Positions 1 through 7,214 of a stretch of 14,272 nt of DNA are shown here, piece after piece; positions within the stretch are counted from its first letter, which is position 1; the number at the start of each line of letters is the position of its first letter. The stretch lies in the NCBI GenBank assembly GCA_964558825.1, contig CAZLGB010000079.1, positions 1-14,272 of the forward strand, read 5' to 3'. Below the pieces are notes generated by a model. That model saw only the letters and a program-made list of their open reading frames with translations. It was not told the origin of the DNA and searched no databases. This stretch comes from Phosphoribacter sp964558825. GTDB taxonomy: Bacteria > Actinomycetota > Actinomycetes > Actinomycetales > Dermatophilaceae. The translations under genes and the position numbers were made by a program.

Positions 1-276
1 CGGCACGACGGCCAGCCAGGCCTGGTCGAGCACGGCGGGGCGCGGAGCCACCCGCCTCCCGGCGACGAGCCACGGCTGCTCGACGAGGGCCACCGCCCAG
101 CCACCCGATCGAGCCACGGCCACCGCCGCGGTGAGGTCGACGGTCGTGATGCTCGGCCCCGCCCCGTGGCCGAGGACGAGCACGCCACGCGCCCCGCGCA
201 GCCGGTCGACGTGGGCGCGAGCGGGACCGACGGGGGTGGCGAGCTCGACCTGCACCGTGGCCGATGGGCCGGTCAT
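1..276 (-). CDS. alpha/beta hydrolase family protein (N-terminal 92 residues, cut by window edge)
   Basis: The gene starts at ATG 276 and runs off the left edge without a stop, so only 92 residues are visible. After a short N-terminal strand there is a hydrophobic beta strand (residues 31-36) leading into GHGAG (36-40), the oxyanion-loop motif of small alpha/beta hydrolases of the Tex30/dienelactone-hydrolase-like group. The nucleophile and catalytic His would lie beyond the window, so catalytic competence cannot be judged. Its ATG overlaps the TGA of the SRAP gene (ATGA, 273-276), so it is probably translationally coupled to it and co-transcribed. The substrate is unknown. The family call rests on one motif plus the fold-like pattern. 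Confidence 0.7.
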   Translation of the reverse strand, partial: MTGPSATVQVELATPVGPARAHVDRLRGARGVLVLGHGAGPSITTVDLTAAVAVARSGGWAVALVEQPWLVAGRRVAPRPAVLDQAWLAVVP

Positions 277-1121
277 CCGCCGATCACCTCACCGGTCGTC
301 GGGTCGACGACGCCGCGGAGGGTCTCCAGGGGTGCCGGGTCGAGCAGGTGGGCTCCGTTGCCCGCCGACCCGTTGACCGCAGTCGTCACCGGGTATGCCG
401 CGAAGCGTCCGTCCTGACGAAAGGCCAGCAGCCGCGCGACCGTCTGCTCATCGGTGACGGTCGGGTCCAGCCAGGTGGCCCAGTCCTGCGGCTCGAGCAC
501 GAGGGGCTGGCGGTCGTGGATGCGATCGAGCCCGGGCTCGGCGGCCGTCGTGATGATGGTGAAGGTCGTCAGCCACGCCAGCGGGTCGTCGCGATCGGCG
601 ACCGCCGGATCACGCCAGAACTCGTAGAGCCCCGCGAACGCGGCGCTCGCCCCGTCGCCACGGTGGATGAAGAAGGGTTGCTTGCGCGGCTTGCCCTTGG
701 CGTCGGTGACGGTCGGCGAAGGCTGCCATTCGTACCACCCGTCGGCGGGCACGAGGGCCCGCCGGCTCAGCGCGGCGCGGGCGAAGGGCCCCTTGCCGAG
801 CACGGTCTCGGCGCGGGCGTTGATGAAGCGCATCCCGACCTTGGCGTCCTTCGCCCAACTGGGGACCAACCCCCATGTCAGGAGCCGCAATTGGCGCACG
901 GCAGGCGGCGGCTCACCCTCGCCGGACTGGCCTCTCGGCGCTCGGGTGAGCACGACGGCCGCCTGCTTGCTCGGGGCGACATTCCAGTCCGGCTCGCCGG
1001 CCGGTGGGTCCTGGGGTTTGACGAGCACGCTGCGGGCCGGCTCGTCGGTCGCGATGACGTCGACCTCGAACTCGAGCGCGAGATCGGCCTGATCCTTGGC
1101 CGCGGCATACCGTCCGCACAC
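273..1121 (-). CDS. SRAP-domain protein (YedK/HMCES-like), abasic-site DNA-protein crosslinking
   Basis: This is a 282-residue SOS-response-associated peptidase (SRAP) protein. The family covalently traps abasic sites in single-stranded DNA through Cys2, which becomes the N-terminus after Met removal. The start is set at GTG 1121 because it yields Met-Cys-Gly-Arg-Tyr; longer reading would bury the catalytic Cys. Other expected residues are visible: WNVAP (46-50), the NARAET block with N101, GWYEW with E131, and IHDRQP with H202, matching the Cys/Asn/Glu/His set known for YedK. Length is a little above the usual 220-250, with an insert around residues 60-75. A TANNNT box sits 7 nt before the GTG, suggesting a leaderless mRNA. 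It is divergent from aroA and coupled to a hydrolase downstream; the SRAP-aroA-rsgA neighbourhood also occurs in mycobacteria as I recall it. Confidence 0.92.
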   Translation of the reverse strand: MCGRYAAAKDQADLALEFEVDVIATDEPARSVLVKPQDPPAGEPDWNVAPSKQAAVVLTRAPRGQSGEGEPPPAVRQLRLLTWGLVPSWAKDAKVGMRFINARAETVLGKGPFARAALSRRALVPADGWYEWQPSPTVTDAKGKPRKQPFFIHRGDGASAAFAGLYEFWRDPAVADRDDPLAWLTTFTIITTAAEPGLDRIHDRQPLVLEPQDWATWLDPTVTDEQTVARLLAFRQDGRFAAYPVTTAVNGSAGNGAHLLDPAPLETLRGVVDPTTGEVIGG

Positions 1122-1128
1122 GAGCAGC

Positions 1129-1134
1129 AGCGTA
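1129..1134 (-). promoter_or_regulatory. -10 box of the SRAP gene (leaderless)
   Basis: TACGCT on the minus strand fits the actinobacterial TANNNT -10 consensus and lies 7 nt before GTG 1121, so transcription would start at or one base before the start codon. It overlaps one copy of the GTATGCCG octamer (1132-1139). No convincing -35 is seen. No LexA-type box was recognised. Confidence 0.5.
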
Positions 1135-1153
1135 TGCCGTCCACGCGCGCGGC

Positions 1154-1159
1154 TATCGT
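1154..1159 (+). promoter_or_regulatory. candidate -10 box for the aroA operon
   Basis: TATCGT fits TANNNT; a start near 1166 would give a leader of about 90 nt before the aroA GTG, enough to contain the small ORF at 1194. It lies back-to-back with the SRAP -10 box, 19 nt away. The -35 region is poor, so the assignment is tentative. Confidence 0.35.
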
Positions 1160-1193
1160 GGGGACGCACCGAACCGACGCCCGAAGGACCCCG

Positions 1194-1259
1194 ATGACCT
1201 GCCCGCCTGCCCGGCATACCAAGGCTGCGTTGTCGTTCCCCCGGGGGGCGCGCGCGTGA
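1194..1259 (+). CDS. possible 21-codon leader ORF coupled to aroA
   Basis: ATG 1194 opens 21 codons ending at TGA 1257-1259. The stop overlaps the aroA GTG as GTGA (1256-1259), the coupling geometry used elsewhere in this window. A Shine-Dalgarno-like GAAGGA (1183-1188) ends 5 nt before the ATG. The peptide begins MTCPPARHTK and has no run of aromatic residues, so classical aromatic-amino-acid attenuation is not suggested. It may only deliver ribosomes to the GTG start of aroA, which has a weaker site of its own (a G-run at 1243-1248). Short ORFs are easily found in GC-rich DNA, so this is inference from spacing and overlap. Confidence 0.35.
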   Translation: MTCPPARHTKAALSFPRGARA

Positions 1260-2551
1260 CGGGCGCCGGCGACTGGCCCGCACCGACCGCAAGCGGGCCG
1301 CTCGATGCGGTGGTGCGGCTGCCGGGCAGCAAGTCGTTGACCAATCGCTACCTCGTGCTCGCGGCGCTCGCCGAGGAGCCATCGATCCTGCGGGCGCCCC
1401 TGCGCTCGCGCGACACCCTGCTCATGGCCGCGGCGCTGCGCGAGCTCGGGGCCGGCATCGAGGACGACGATGCCGGTGACTGGCGGGTGACCCCCCGACC
1501 GGTGCGCGGTGGCACGCACATCGACTGCGGGCTGGCCGGCACGGTGATGCGCTTTCTGCCGCCGGTGGCGGCGTTGGCCGACGGAGTCGTGCGCTTCGAC
1601 GGCGATGCGGCCGCCCGGCAACGGCCGATGGGGCCGATCCTCGACGCGCTGCGGGCTCTGGGTGTGGCGCTCGACGACGACGGACGAGGAGTGTTGCCCT
1701 TCGCGGTGGTCGGGCGGGGCTCGGTGCGCGGTGGCGAGGTCACTCTCGACGCCTCGCAGTCCTCACAGTTCGTCTCGGCGCTGCTGCTCACCGGCGCGCG
1801 CTACGAGCAGGGCGTGACCGTCCACCACGACGGCAAGCCGGTGCCGAGCGAGCCACACATCGCGATGACCGTCGAGACCCTGCGCGACGCCGGGGTCGGC
1901 GTCGACGACAGCGAGGCCAACACCTGGCGGGTCAGTCCCGGGCCGATCAGCGGTGTGGACGTCGCGATCGAGCCGGACCTGTCCAACGCCGGGCCCTTCG
2001 TCGCGGCCGCGCTCGTCGTCGGCGGGCGGGTGCGCATCCCCGGTTGGCCGCAGCGCACGACCCAGGCCGGCGACGCCCTGCGCGACATCCTCGACGCCAT
2101 GGGGGCCGAGGTCGCCCTCGATCCCGACGGCCTGACCGTCACCGGCACCGGCACGGTCGAGGGGATCGACATCGACCTGCACGATGCGAGCGAGCTCACC
2201 CCGACGGTCGCGGCGCTCGCGGCACTGGCCCGCACGCCGTCGTGGATCCGCGGCGTGGCCCACATCCGCGGCCACGAGACCGACCGCCTCGCCGCTCTCG
2301 CGGCAGAGTTGGGGGCCCTCGGGGCCGACGTGACCGAGACCGACGACGGACTACGGATCAGCCCAAAGCCGTTGCACGGCATACGGTTCCGGACCTATCA
2401 TGATCACCGGATGGCCACGGCCGGGGCTCTCATCGGGCTGCGAGTGCCTGGCGTCGTCGTCGAGGATGTCGCGACCACGGCCAAGACCCTGCCGGATTTC
2501 ACCCGGCTGTGGAGCGAGCTGCTCGGTCGCCCGGCGGACGGGCCGGCATGA
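1256..2551 (+). CDS. aroA: 3-phosphoshikimate 1-carboxyvinyltransferase (EPSP synthase)
   Basis: This cytosolic enzyme joins phosphoenolpyruvate to shikimate-3-phosphate, the sixth step of the shikimate pathway to aromatic amino acids. It has 431 residues, the normal length. Visible motifs are LPGSKS with K26 and R31 of the substrate site, GLAGT (92-96) corresponding to the PEP/glyphosate loop, SQSSQF (168-173) for the shikimate phosphate, SELTP with E313 where enterobacterial enzymes have the catalytic Asp, RGHETDR (338-344) and DHRMA (383-387). To my knowledge a Glu at that position is usual in actinobacterial AroA. The GTG at 1256 is the only sensible start, giving WPAP near the N-terminus as in mycobacterial AroA. 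Its TGA overlaps the ATG of rsgA. A codon ATA, rare at this GC content, falls within a GTATGCCG octamer copy at 2377-2384. Confidence 0.97.
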   Translation: MTGAGDWPAPTASGPLDAVVRLPGSKSLTNRYLVLAALAEEPSILRAPLRSRDTLLMAAALRELGAGIEDDDAGDWRVTPRPVRGGTHIDCGLAGTVMRFLPPVAALADGVVRFDGDAAARQRPMGPILDALRALGVALDDDGRGVLPFAVVGRGSVRGGEVTLDASQSSQFVSALLLTGARYEQGVTVHHDGKPVPSEPHIAMTVETLRDAGVGVDDSEANTWRVSPGPISGVDVAIEPDLSNAGPFVAAALVVGGRVRIPGWPQRTTQAGDALRDILDAMGAEVALDPDGLTVTGTGTVEGIDIDLHDASELTPTVAALAALARTPSWIRGVAHIRGHETDRLAALAAELGALGADVTETDDGLRISPKPLHGIRFRTYHDHRMATAGALIGLRVPGVVVEDVATTAKTLPDFTRLWSELLGRPADGPA

Positions 2552-3570
2552 GCTGGCGCGAGCTGGACGAGTCCGACGTCCGGGTGCGGCCCGGGCGCGG
2601 CTCGCGGCCCCGCACGAAATCGCGCCCCGCTCACGACGACGCCGTCATCGGCTCGGTCGTCACGGTGGACCGGGGCCGCTATACGACCGTCGTCAGCGAG
2701 TCCGGCGCCGAGCGCACCGTGCTGGCCATGAAGGCCCGTGAGCTCGGGCGCACCGCGGTCGTCGTCGGCGACCGCGTGGGGATGGTCGGCGACACCTCGG
2801 GTCGCCCCGACACCCTCGCCCGGATCGTGCGCATCGAGCCTCGCCACACGGTGCTGCGGCGCAGCGCCGACGACACCGATCCCGTCGAGCGGGTGCTCGT
2901 CGCCAATGCCGACCAGCTCGTCGTCGTCACGTCGCTGGCCAATCCCGAGCCCCGTCCCCGGCTCATCGACCGGTGCCTCGTGGCGGCCTACGACGCCGGG
3001 CTCGAGCCGCTGCTCGTCCTGACCAAGGCCGACCTGCTCGACCCCACCGACTTCCTCGCCAGTTATGCGCCGCTCGAGCTGCCCTATGTCGTCACCTCGC
3101 GCCGGCCCGATCGCACCCTCGTCGGACTCGACCAGCTGGCCGAGCATCTGCGCGACCGCGTGTCGGTCCTCGTCGGGCACTCCGGGGTCGGCAAGTCCAC
3201 CCTCGTCAACGGCCTCGTCCCGGGCGCCGACCGCGCCACCGGGCGGGTCAACGACGTGACGGGGCGCGGCCGGCATACCTCCACGTCGGCGCTGGCGCTG
3301 CGCCTGCCCGACGAGGACGGCTGGGTCATCGACACACCGGGGGTGCGTTCGTTCGGGCTCGCCCACGTGGATCCGGCCCGCATCGTGTCGCACTTCCCCG
3401 ACTTGCAGCCCGGCACGGATGACTGCCCGCGTGGGTGCACCCATGACGAAACGGACTGCGCGCTGGACGAATTCGTCGCGTCCGGAGCTGCGGGGCCGGC
3501 TGGCGCTGCACGCCTCGACTCACTGCGGCGACTGCTGCGCGCACGTGCCGGAGAGGGCGAAGATGGCTGA
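2548..3570 (+). CDS. rsgA: ribosome small-subunit-dependent GTPase A
   Basis: RsgA is a circularly permuted GTPase that checks late 30S subunit maturation. The 340-residue product has the diagnostic order G4-G1-G3: TKADL (159-163), the P-loop GHSGVGKST (210-218), a switch-I region GRHTST (241-246) and DTPG (262-265). An OB-like domain (about 32-105) precedes the GTPase core. The C-terminal zinc site is C293, C297, H299, C304; the spacing C-x3-C-x-H-x4-C is one residue shorter in two places than the E. coli protein. The start is ATG 2548, overlapping the aroA stop (ATGA), which implies coupled translation. The last 8 nt overlap the following PAP2 gene. Basic residues at the N-terminus (11-27) could contact rRNA. 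Confidence 0.96.
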   Translation: MSWRELDESDVRVRPGRGSRPRTKSRPAHDDAVIGSVVTVDRGRYTTVVSESGAERTVLAMKARELGRTAVVVGDRVGMVGDTSGRPDTLARIVRIEPRHTVLRRSADDTDPVERVLVANADQLVVVTSLANPEPRPRLIDRCLVAAYDAGLEPLLVLTKADLLDPTDFLASYAPLELPYVVTSRRPDRTLVGLDQLAEHLRDRVSVLVGHSGVGKSTLVNGLVPGADRATGRVNDVTGRGRHTSTSALALRLPDEDGWVIDTPGVRSFGLAHVDPARIVSHFPDLQPGTDDCPRGCTHDETDCALDEFVASGAAGPAGAARLDSLRRLLRARAGEGEDG

Positions 3571-4321
3571 GCAGACGACGACACCGGCGCGTGCCCCCAA
3601 GCCGGTGGCCCGGACCCTCGGCACCGTGCCCGTGCTGCTCACCTTCGGGCTGCTGCTCGCGGCCGTGCTCACCACGCAGGAGACCTACGAGCAGGTGCAG
3701 GACGGCCACGGGGCGGCCGCCTTCGACGAGCCGGTGCACCGCTGGTTCTACGAACACCGCGTCCCGGGCCTCAACGGCGCGGTGACCCTCTTCACCGACC
3801 TCGGCGGCAAGATCGGTATGCCGATCATCGCCCTGCTCACCGTGCTCGTGCTGGCCCGGGTGTGGCGCACCCGCACGCCGATCATCGTCATGCTCGTCGC
3901 CACCGCGGGCTCGATCGCCCTGACGGTCACGGGCAAGGGGCTCACGGCCCGGGCCCGCCCACCGGCCACCGAGGCGGTGCCACCGTTGGAGACGTCACCG
4001 TCCTTCCCGAGCGGGCACACCCTCAACGCCACGGTCGTCGCGGCCATCCTCGGCTACCTCGTGCTGCTCTACGTCGTGCGCCTGCGGGCGCGAGTGCTCG
4101 CGCTCGTCGGGCTGGCGGCCTTCGCCGTGCTCATCGGCATCTCCCGGGTCTATCTCGGCCATCACTGGCTCACCGACGTCATCGCCGGCTGGGCTGTCGG
4201 TGCCGCGTGGGCGATGGCGGTCATCCTTGGTCATTGGGTCTACGTCCGGCTGCGCACGCGCGACCGCGCCGACACCGTCCGAGAGGTCGCGCAGGCCCAT
4301 CGCGCAGCGACCTCCGAGTGA
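3563..4321 (+). CDS. PAP2-superfamily membrane phosphatase
   Basis: This 252-residue integral membrane protein belongs to the phosphatidic-acid phosphatase type 2 family, whose members remove phosphate from lipids such as undecaprenyl-PP, phosphatidate or phosphatidylglycerol-phosphate. All three catalytic motifs are present: K125-x6-R132-P133, PSGH (149-152) and S194-R195-x5-H201-x3-D205. Hydrophobic segments lie near residues 20-38, 86-100, 106-122, 155-173, 177-193 and 206-226, giving the usual six-helix topology. The start ATG 3563 lies within the end of rsgA and has a purine-rich site (GGAGAGGG, 3550-3557) 5 nt upstream; longer readings upstream are rsgA-overlapping frame only. The exact lipid substrate cannot be read from the sequence. 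It probably ends the aroA-rsgA transcript. Confidence 0.93.
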   Translation: MAEQTTTPARAPKPVARTLGTVPVLLTFGLLLAAVLTTQETYEQVQDGHGAAAFDEPVHRWFYEHRVPGLNGAVTLFTDLGGKIGMPIIALLTVLVLARVWRTRTPIIVMLVATAGSIALTVTGKGLTARARPPATEAVPPLETSPSFPSGHTLNATVVAAILGYLVLLYVVRLRARVLALVGLAAFAVLIGISRVYLGHHWLTDVIAGWAVGAAWAMAVILGHWVYVRLRTRDRADTVREVAQAHRAATSE

Positions 4322-4381
4322 CCGTCCGGCTCTGACAAGCGGCGACAGGCCGCATGGGAGCCAACTCTCAGCCATTGGTCC

Positions 4382-4410
4382 TTGTGCCCTCACGGGCCCG
4401 CCCCTAGCGT
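4382..4410 (+). promoter_or_regulatory. candidate promoter of the BMP-type importer operon
   Basis: TTGTGC (4382-4387) and TAGCGT (4405-4410) are separated by exactly 17 nt, so both a -35-like and a TANNNT -10 box are present. A start near 4417 gives a leader of about 100 nt. It is the only promoter in the window with a plausible -35 at ideal spacing. Confidence 0.5.
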
Positions 4411-4416
4411 CAGCGG

Positions 4417-4517
4417 AAGCATGTGCAGTTGGGCAACCGAAGGCCTTGCGGGCGGTCGTCCCGGCGGCGACCGAAGGCATGTCCGTCACCCTGGCGGTCA
4501 GGATCGAGGAGTGGTCA
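4417..4517 (+). promoter_or_regulatory. structured leader of the importer operon
   Basis: The leader carries a 9-nt direct repeat ACCGAAGGC at 4436-4444 and 4470-4478, and a hairpin with 6-bp stem CGGTCG/CGACCG (4453-4458 with 4468-4473, 9-nt loop) directly before the second copy. A Shine-Dalgarno GAGGAG (4506-4511) ends 6 nt before the ATG. The repeats could be an operator for a repressor acting just downstream of the promoter, or part of an RNA element. I could not match it to a known purine riboswitch. The rest of the gap between 4322 and 4381 holds only a weak GC hairpin (4339-4353) without a T-tract. Confidence 0.3.
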
Positions 4518-5663
4518 ATGGGTAAGGGTTTCTGGAGTGGCGCGCGGCGCGCGGGCGTGGTCGTGGCAGCCGCCGCGACGATGCTCACCGCGGCGTGCAG
4601 CAGCGGGTCCGGCACGACGTCGAGCAGCGGCACGGCCAGCGGGGGCACGGCTGCAGCGGCGAAGATCAAGGTCGCCTTCGTCTACGTCGGCCCGGTCGGC
4701 GATGCCGGCTGGACCAAGAAGCACGACGACGGTCGCAAGGAGCTCGAGGCGGCCATGGGCGACAAGGTCCAGACCACCTTCCTGGAGAGCGTCCCCGAGG
4801 GCGCGCAGAGCGAGGCGACCTTCGAGCGCCTCGCGCGTGAGGGCAACAAGGTGATCTTCGGGACGTCCTTCGGCTACATGGACCAGATGCTGGCCGTGGC
4901 CAAGAAGTACCCGGACGTCGTCTTCATGCACGCCACCGGTTACAAGACCGACAAGAACATGGGCACCTACTTCGGTGCGGCGGAAGAGGCCCGCTACCTC
5001 ACGGGCATGGCGGCCGCCAGCGCCACCAAGTCCAAGAAGCTCGGTTATGTCGCGGCCTTCCCGATCCCCGAGGTCATCCGCGGCATCAACGCCTTCACCC
5101 TCGGCGCCCAGAAGATCAACCCCGACATCACCGTCGATGTCGTCTGGACCTCGACCTGGTTCAACCCCACCGTGGAGAAGGAAGCGGCCCAGTCGCTGCT
5201 CAACAAGGGCATCGACGTCATCGGCCAGCACCAGGACACCCCTGGCCCCGGTGAGGCCGCCCAGGCGGCCAACGCCAAGTGGGTCGGCTACAACGACGAC
5301 ATGTCGCGCTTCGCGCCGCAGGCCTGGCTCACCGCCCCGATGTGGGACTGGGGCCCCTTCTACATCAAGACCGTCCAGGACGTCATGGCGGGGACGTGGA
5401 AGAGCGAGCAGTACTACGGCAACATGAAGGACGGGCTGGTCAAGCTCGCCCCGGTCTCGTCCTCGGTGCCCGCGGACATCAAGGCCCAGATGGACGACGC
5501 CCAGAAGAAGATCATCTCGGGCGAGTTCGCGCCCTTCACCGGTCCGATCACCAAGCAGGACGGCAGCGTCGCCTATGCGGCCGGCGCCAAGGCCTCGCTC
5601 GACGACCTGCTGAAGATGGACTACTTCGTCAAGGGCGTCAACGGCAACGCCAAGGGTCAGTGA
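4518..5663 (+). CDS. BMP-family ABC transporter substrate-binding lipoprotein
   Basis: This is the extracytoplasmic binding subunit of a BmpA/PnrA-like importer, a family that binds purine nucleosides or related compounds. The 381-residue precursor has a twin-Arg-containing N-region and hydrophobic stretch (about 10-26). A lipobox-like TAAC follows, with C27 as the lipidated Cys, then a Ser/Gly/Thr-rich linker (28-47). The mature part begins KIKVAFVYVGPVGDAGW, the signature start of BMP proteins, and has conserved blocks GTSFGYMD and GYNDDMS. The ATG at 4518 is chosen for its GAGGAG site and signal peptide. The stop is 6 nt before the ATPase gene. Substrate is not decided: neighbouring nucleoside-salvage genes that would support nucleosides are absent, and nucleobases or other small solutes are possible. 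Confidence 0.92.
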   Translation: MGKGFWSGARRAGVVVAAAATMLTAACSSGSGTTSSSGTASGGTAAAAKIKVAFVYVGPVGDAGWTKKHDDGRKELEAAMGDKVQTTFLESVPEGAQSEATFERLAREGNKVIFGTSFGYMDQMLAVAKKYPDVVFMHATGYKTDKNMGTYFGAAEEARYLTGMAAASATKSKKLGYVAAFPIPEVIRGINAFTLGAQKINPDITVDVVWTSTWFNPTVEKEAAQSLLNKGIDVIGQHQDTPGPGEAAQAANAKWVGYNDDMSRFAPQAWLTAPMWDWGPFYIKTVQDVMAGTWKSEQYYGNMKDGLVKLAPVSSSVPADIKAQMDDAQKKIISGEFAPFTGPITKQDGSVAYAAGAKASLDDLLKMDYFVKGVNGNAKGQ

Positions 5664-5669
5664 CCGCTG

Positions 5670-7214
5670 ATGCCTGACCACGCCCCTGCCGGGACGCCGC
5701 TCGCGGCGCCCCGGCAGGCGGCGTTGGCCGCCCGCGGGGTGACCAAACGCTTCCCCGGCGTCGTGGCCAATGCCGACGTCGACTTCGAGCTTCTCCCGGG
5801 CGAGGTGCACACCCTGCTCGGCGAAAACGGGGCGGGCAAGAGCACTCTCGCCGCCATGCTCTGCGGGCTGTACCAGCCCGACGAGGGCCAGATCCTGCGC
5901 TCCGGCCAACCGGTCCGCCTGCGCAGTCCCCGAGAGGGCCTCGCGCACGGCATCGGCATGGTGCATCAGCATTTCCGGCTCATCTCTCGCTTCACCGTGG
6001 CCGAGAATGTCGTGCTGGGCGACCCCGCTCAGGCCCGCCTCATGCGTCGCGGCGAGGCCGAGGAACGGGTGGCGGCGATCGGCGAACGGTTCGGATTGCC
6101 CGTCGATCCGAGGGCCGTCGTCTCCGATCTCACCGTGGGCCAGCGCCAGCGCGTCGAGATCGTCAAGGTTCTCTATCGCGGCGCCCAGGTGCTGCTGCTC
6201 GACGAGCCGACCGCCGTGCTCACCCCCCAAGAGGCCGAGACCCTCTTCCAGACGGTGCGCTCGATGACCGCCGAGGGCAAGTCCGTCGTCTTCATCAGCC
6301 ACAAGCTCGGCGAGGTCATGGCCGTCAGTGACCGGGTCACGGTCATGCGCGGCGGCCGGGTCACGGGACAGATCGCCACCAAGGACACCAGCGCCCGCCA
6401 GCTCGCCGAGCTCATGGTCGGCCGCCCCGTCGAGAGCGTGCAGCGGCGCGCGTCCCACCCGCCCACCGCCGAGCCGGTGCTCGAGGCGCGCGGGGTGCGC
6501 CTCGTCGACGGCGACCACGTCGCCCTCGACGGCATCGACCTGCAGGTGCGCGGCGGCGAGATCGTCGGCATCGCCGGCGTGGCCGGCAACGGTCAGCGCG
6601 AGCTGGCCACCACCCTGGCCGGCATCACCGCCCCGACCTCGGGCACGGTGCACATCGGCGGAGCCGACATGACCGGCAAGGGCGCCAGGGCCGCCCGGCG
6701 AGCCGGGTTGAGCTTCGTGCCCGAGGATCGCCTCGGCACCGGGCTGGTTCCCGGCCTCACCCTCACCGACAACATGCTGCTCACCCGACCGCGGTCCTTC
6801 ATCGTCGACCGCCGTTCGGCCCGCGCCGAGCTCACCAAGGCGATCACCGAGTTCGAGATCAAGGCCCCGGGCACCGAGGCGGAGGCCCGGGTGCTCTCCG
6901 GCGGCAATGCCCAAAAGGTCCTGCTCGCCCGCGAGGTGGAGGCCACCGCTGCCGAGGGGGTCACCCGGGCGCTCATCGTCGCCTCGCCCACCCGTGGCCT
7001 GGACATCGGTGCCGCCGAGTTCGTCCGGCAGTTGCTGCACGAGGCGCGCGAGAGCGGCGGCGCGGTGCTCGTCATCAGTGAGGACCTCGACGAGGTGCGC
7101 AGCCTCGCCGATCGCATCGTCGTGCTCTATCGGGGTCGGGCGGTGCTCGCCGGGGCCACCGATGATCTGCCCTTGGATCAGATCGGGATGGCCATGGCGG
7201 GAGTCAAGGAATGA
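5670..7214 (+). CDS. ABC transporter ATP-binding protein, double NBD, nucleoside/sugar (YufO/RbsA-like) type
   Basis: The 514-residue protein has two ATP-binding domains in one chain and would power uptake through the two permeases that follow. NBD1 has Walker A GENGAGKST (51-59), signature LTVGQRQR (154-161), Walker B LLLDEP (175-180) and switch H211. NBD2 is degenerate, as is usual in this family: the P-loop region is GVAGNGQRE (303-311) with no GKS/T, the signature LSGGNAQ is kept (409-415), Walker B reads LIVASPTRGLD (435-445) without the catalytic Glu, and the switch His is replaced by E471. ATP is therefore likely hydrolysed at one site. The start ATG 5670 follows the lipoprotein stop by 6 nt with only a weak ribosome site, suggesting coupling. 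The TGA overlaps the next ATG. Confidence 0.95.
   Translation: MPDHAPAGTPLAAPRQAALAARGVTKRFPGVVANADVDFELLPGEVHTLLGENGAGKSTLAAMLCGLYQPDEGQILRSGQPVRLRSPREGLAHGIGMVHQHFRLISRFTVAENVVLGDPAQARLMRRGEAEERVAAIGERFGLPVDPRAVVSDLTVGQRQRVEIVKVLYRGAQVLLLDEPTAVLTPQEAETLFQTVRSMTAEGKSVVFISHKLGEVMAVSDRVTVMRGGRVTGQIATKDTSARQLAELMVGRPVESVQRRASHPPTAEPVLEARGVRLVDGDHVALDGIDLQVRGGEIVGIAGVAGNGQRELATTLAGITAPTSGTVHIGGADMTGKGARAARRAGLSFVPEDRLGTGLVPGLTLTDNMLLTRPRSFIVDRRSARAELTKAITEFEIKAPGTEAEARVLSGGNAQKVLLAREVEATAAEGVTRALIVASPTRGLDIGAAEFVRQLLHEARESGGAVLVISEDLDEVRSLADRIVVLYRGRAVLAGATDDLPLDQIGMAMAGVKE

Noticed and set aside
264..1193. Long plus-strand frame opposite the SRAP gene that continues into the small ORF at 1194
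   Set aside because: Upstream of 1194 it is antisense to a well-supported SRAP gene. Only the last 21 codons, with their own ribosome site, are worth considering.
4417..4517. Purine riboswitch upstream of the importer
   Set aside because: The leader lacks the conserved purine-aptamer junction bases and the expected three-helix layout; only a simple hairpin and repeats are seen.
4515..7040. Open frame of 841 codons on the minus strand, antisense to the importer lipoprotein and ATPase genes
   Set aside because: The plus-strand genes have clear family motifs; the antisense product is a low-complexity Gly/Asp/Arg/His/Leu-rich shadow caused by GC-rich third positions.
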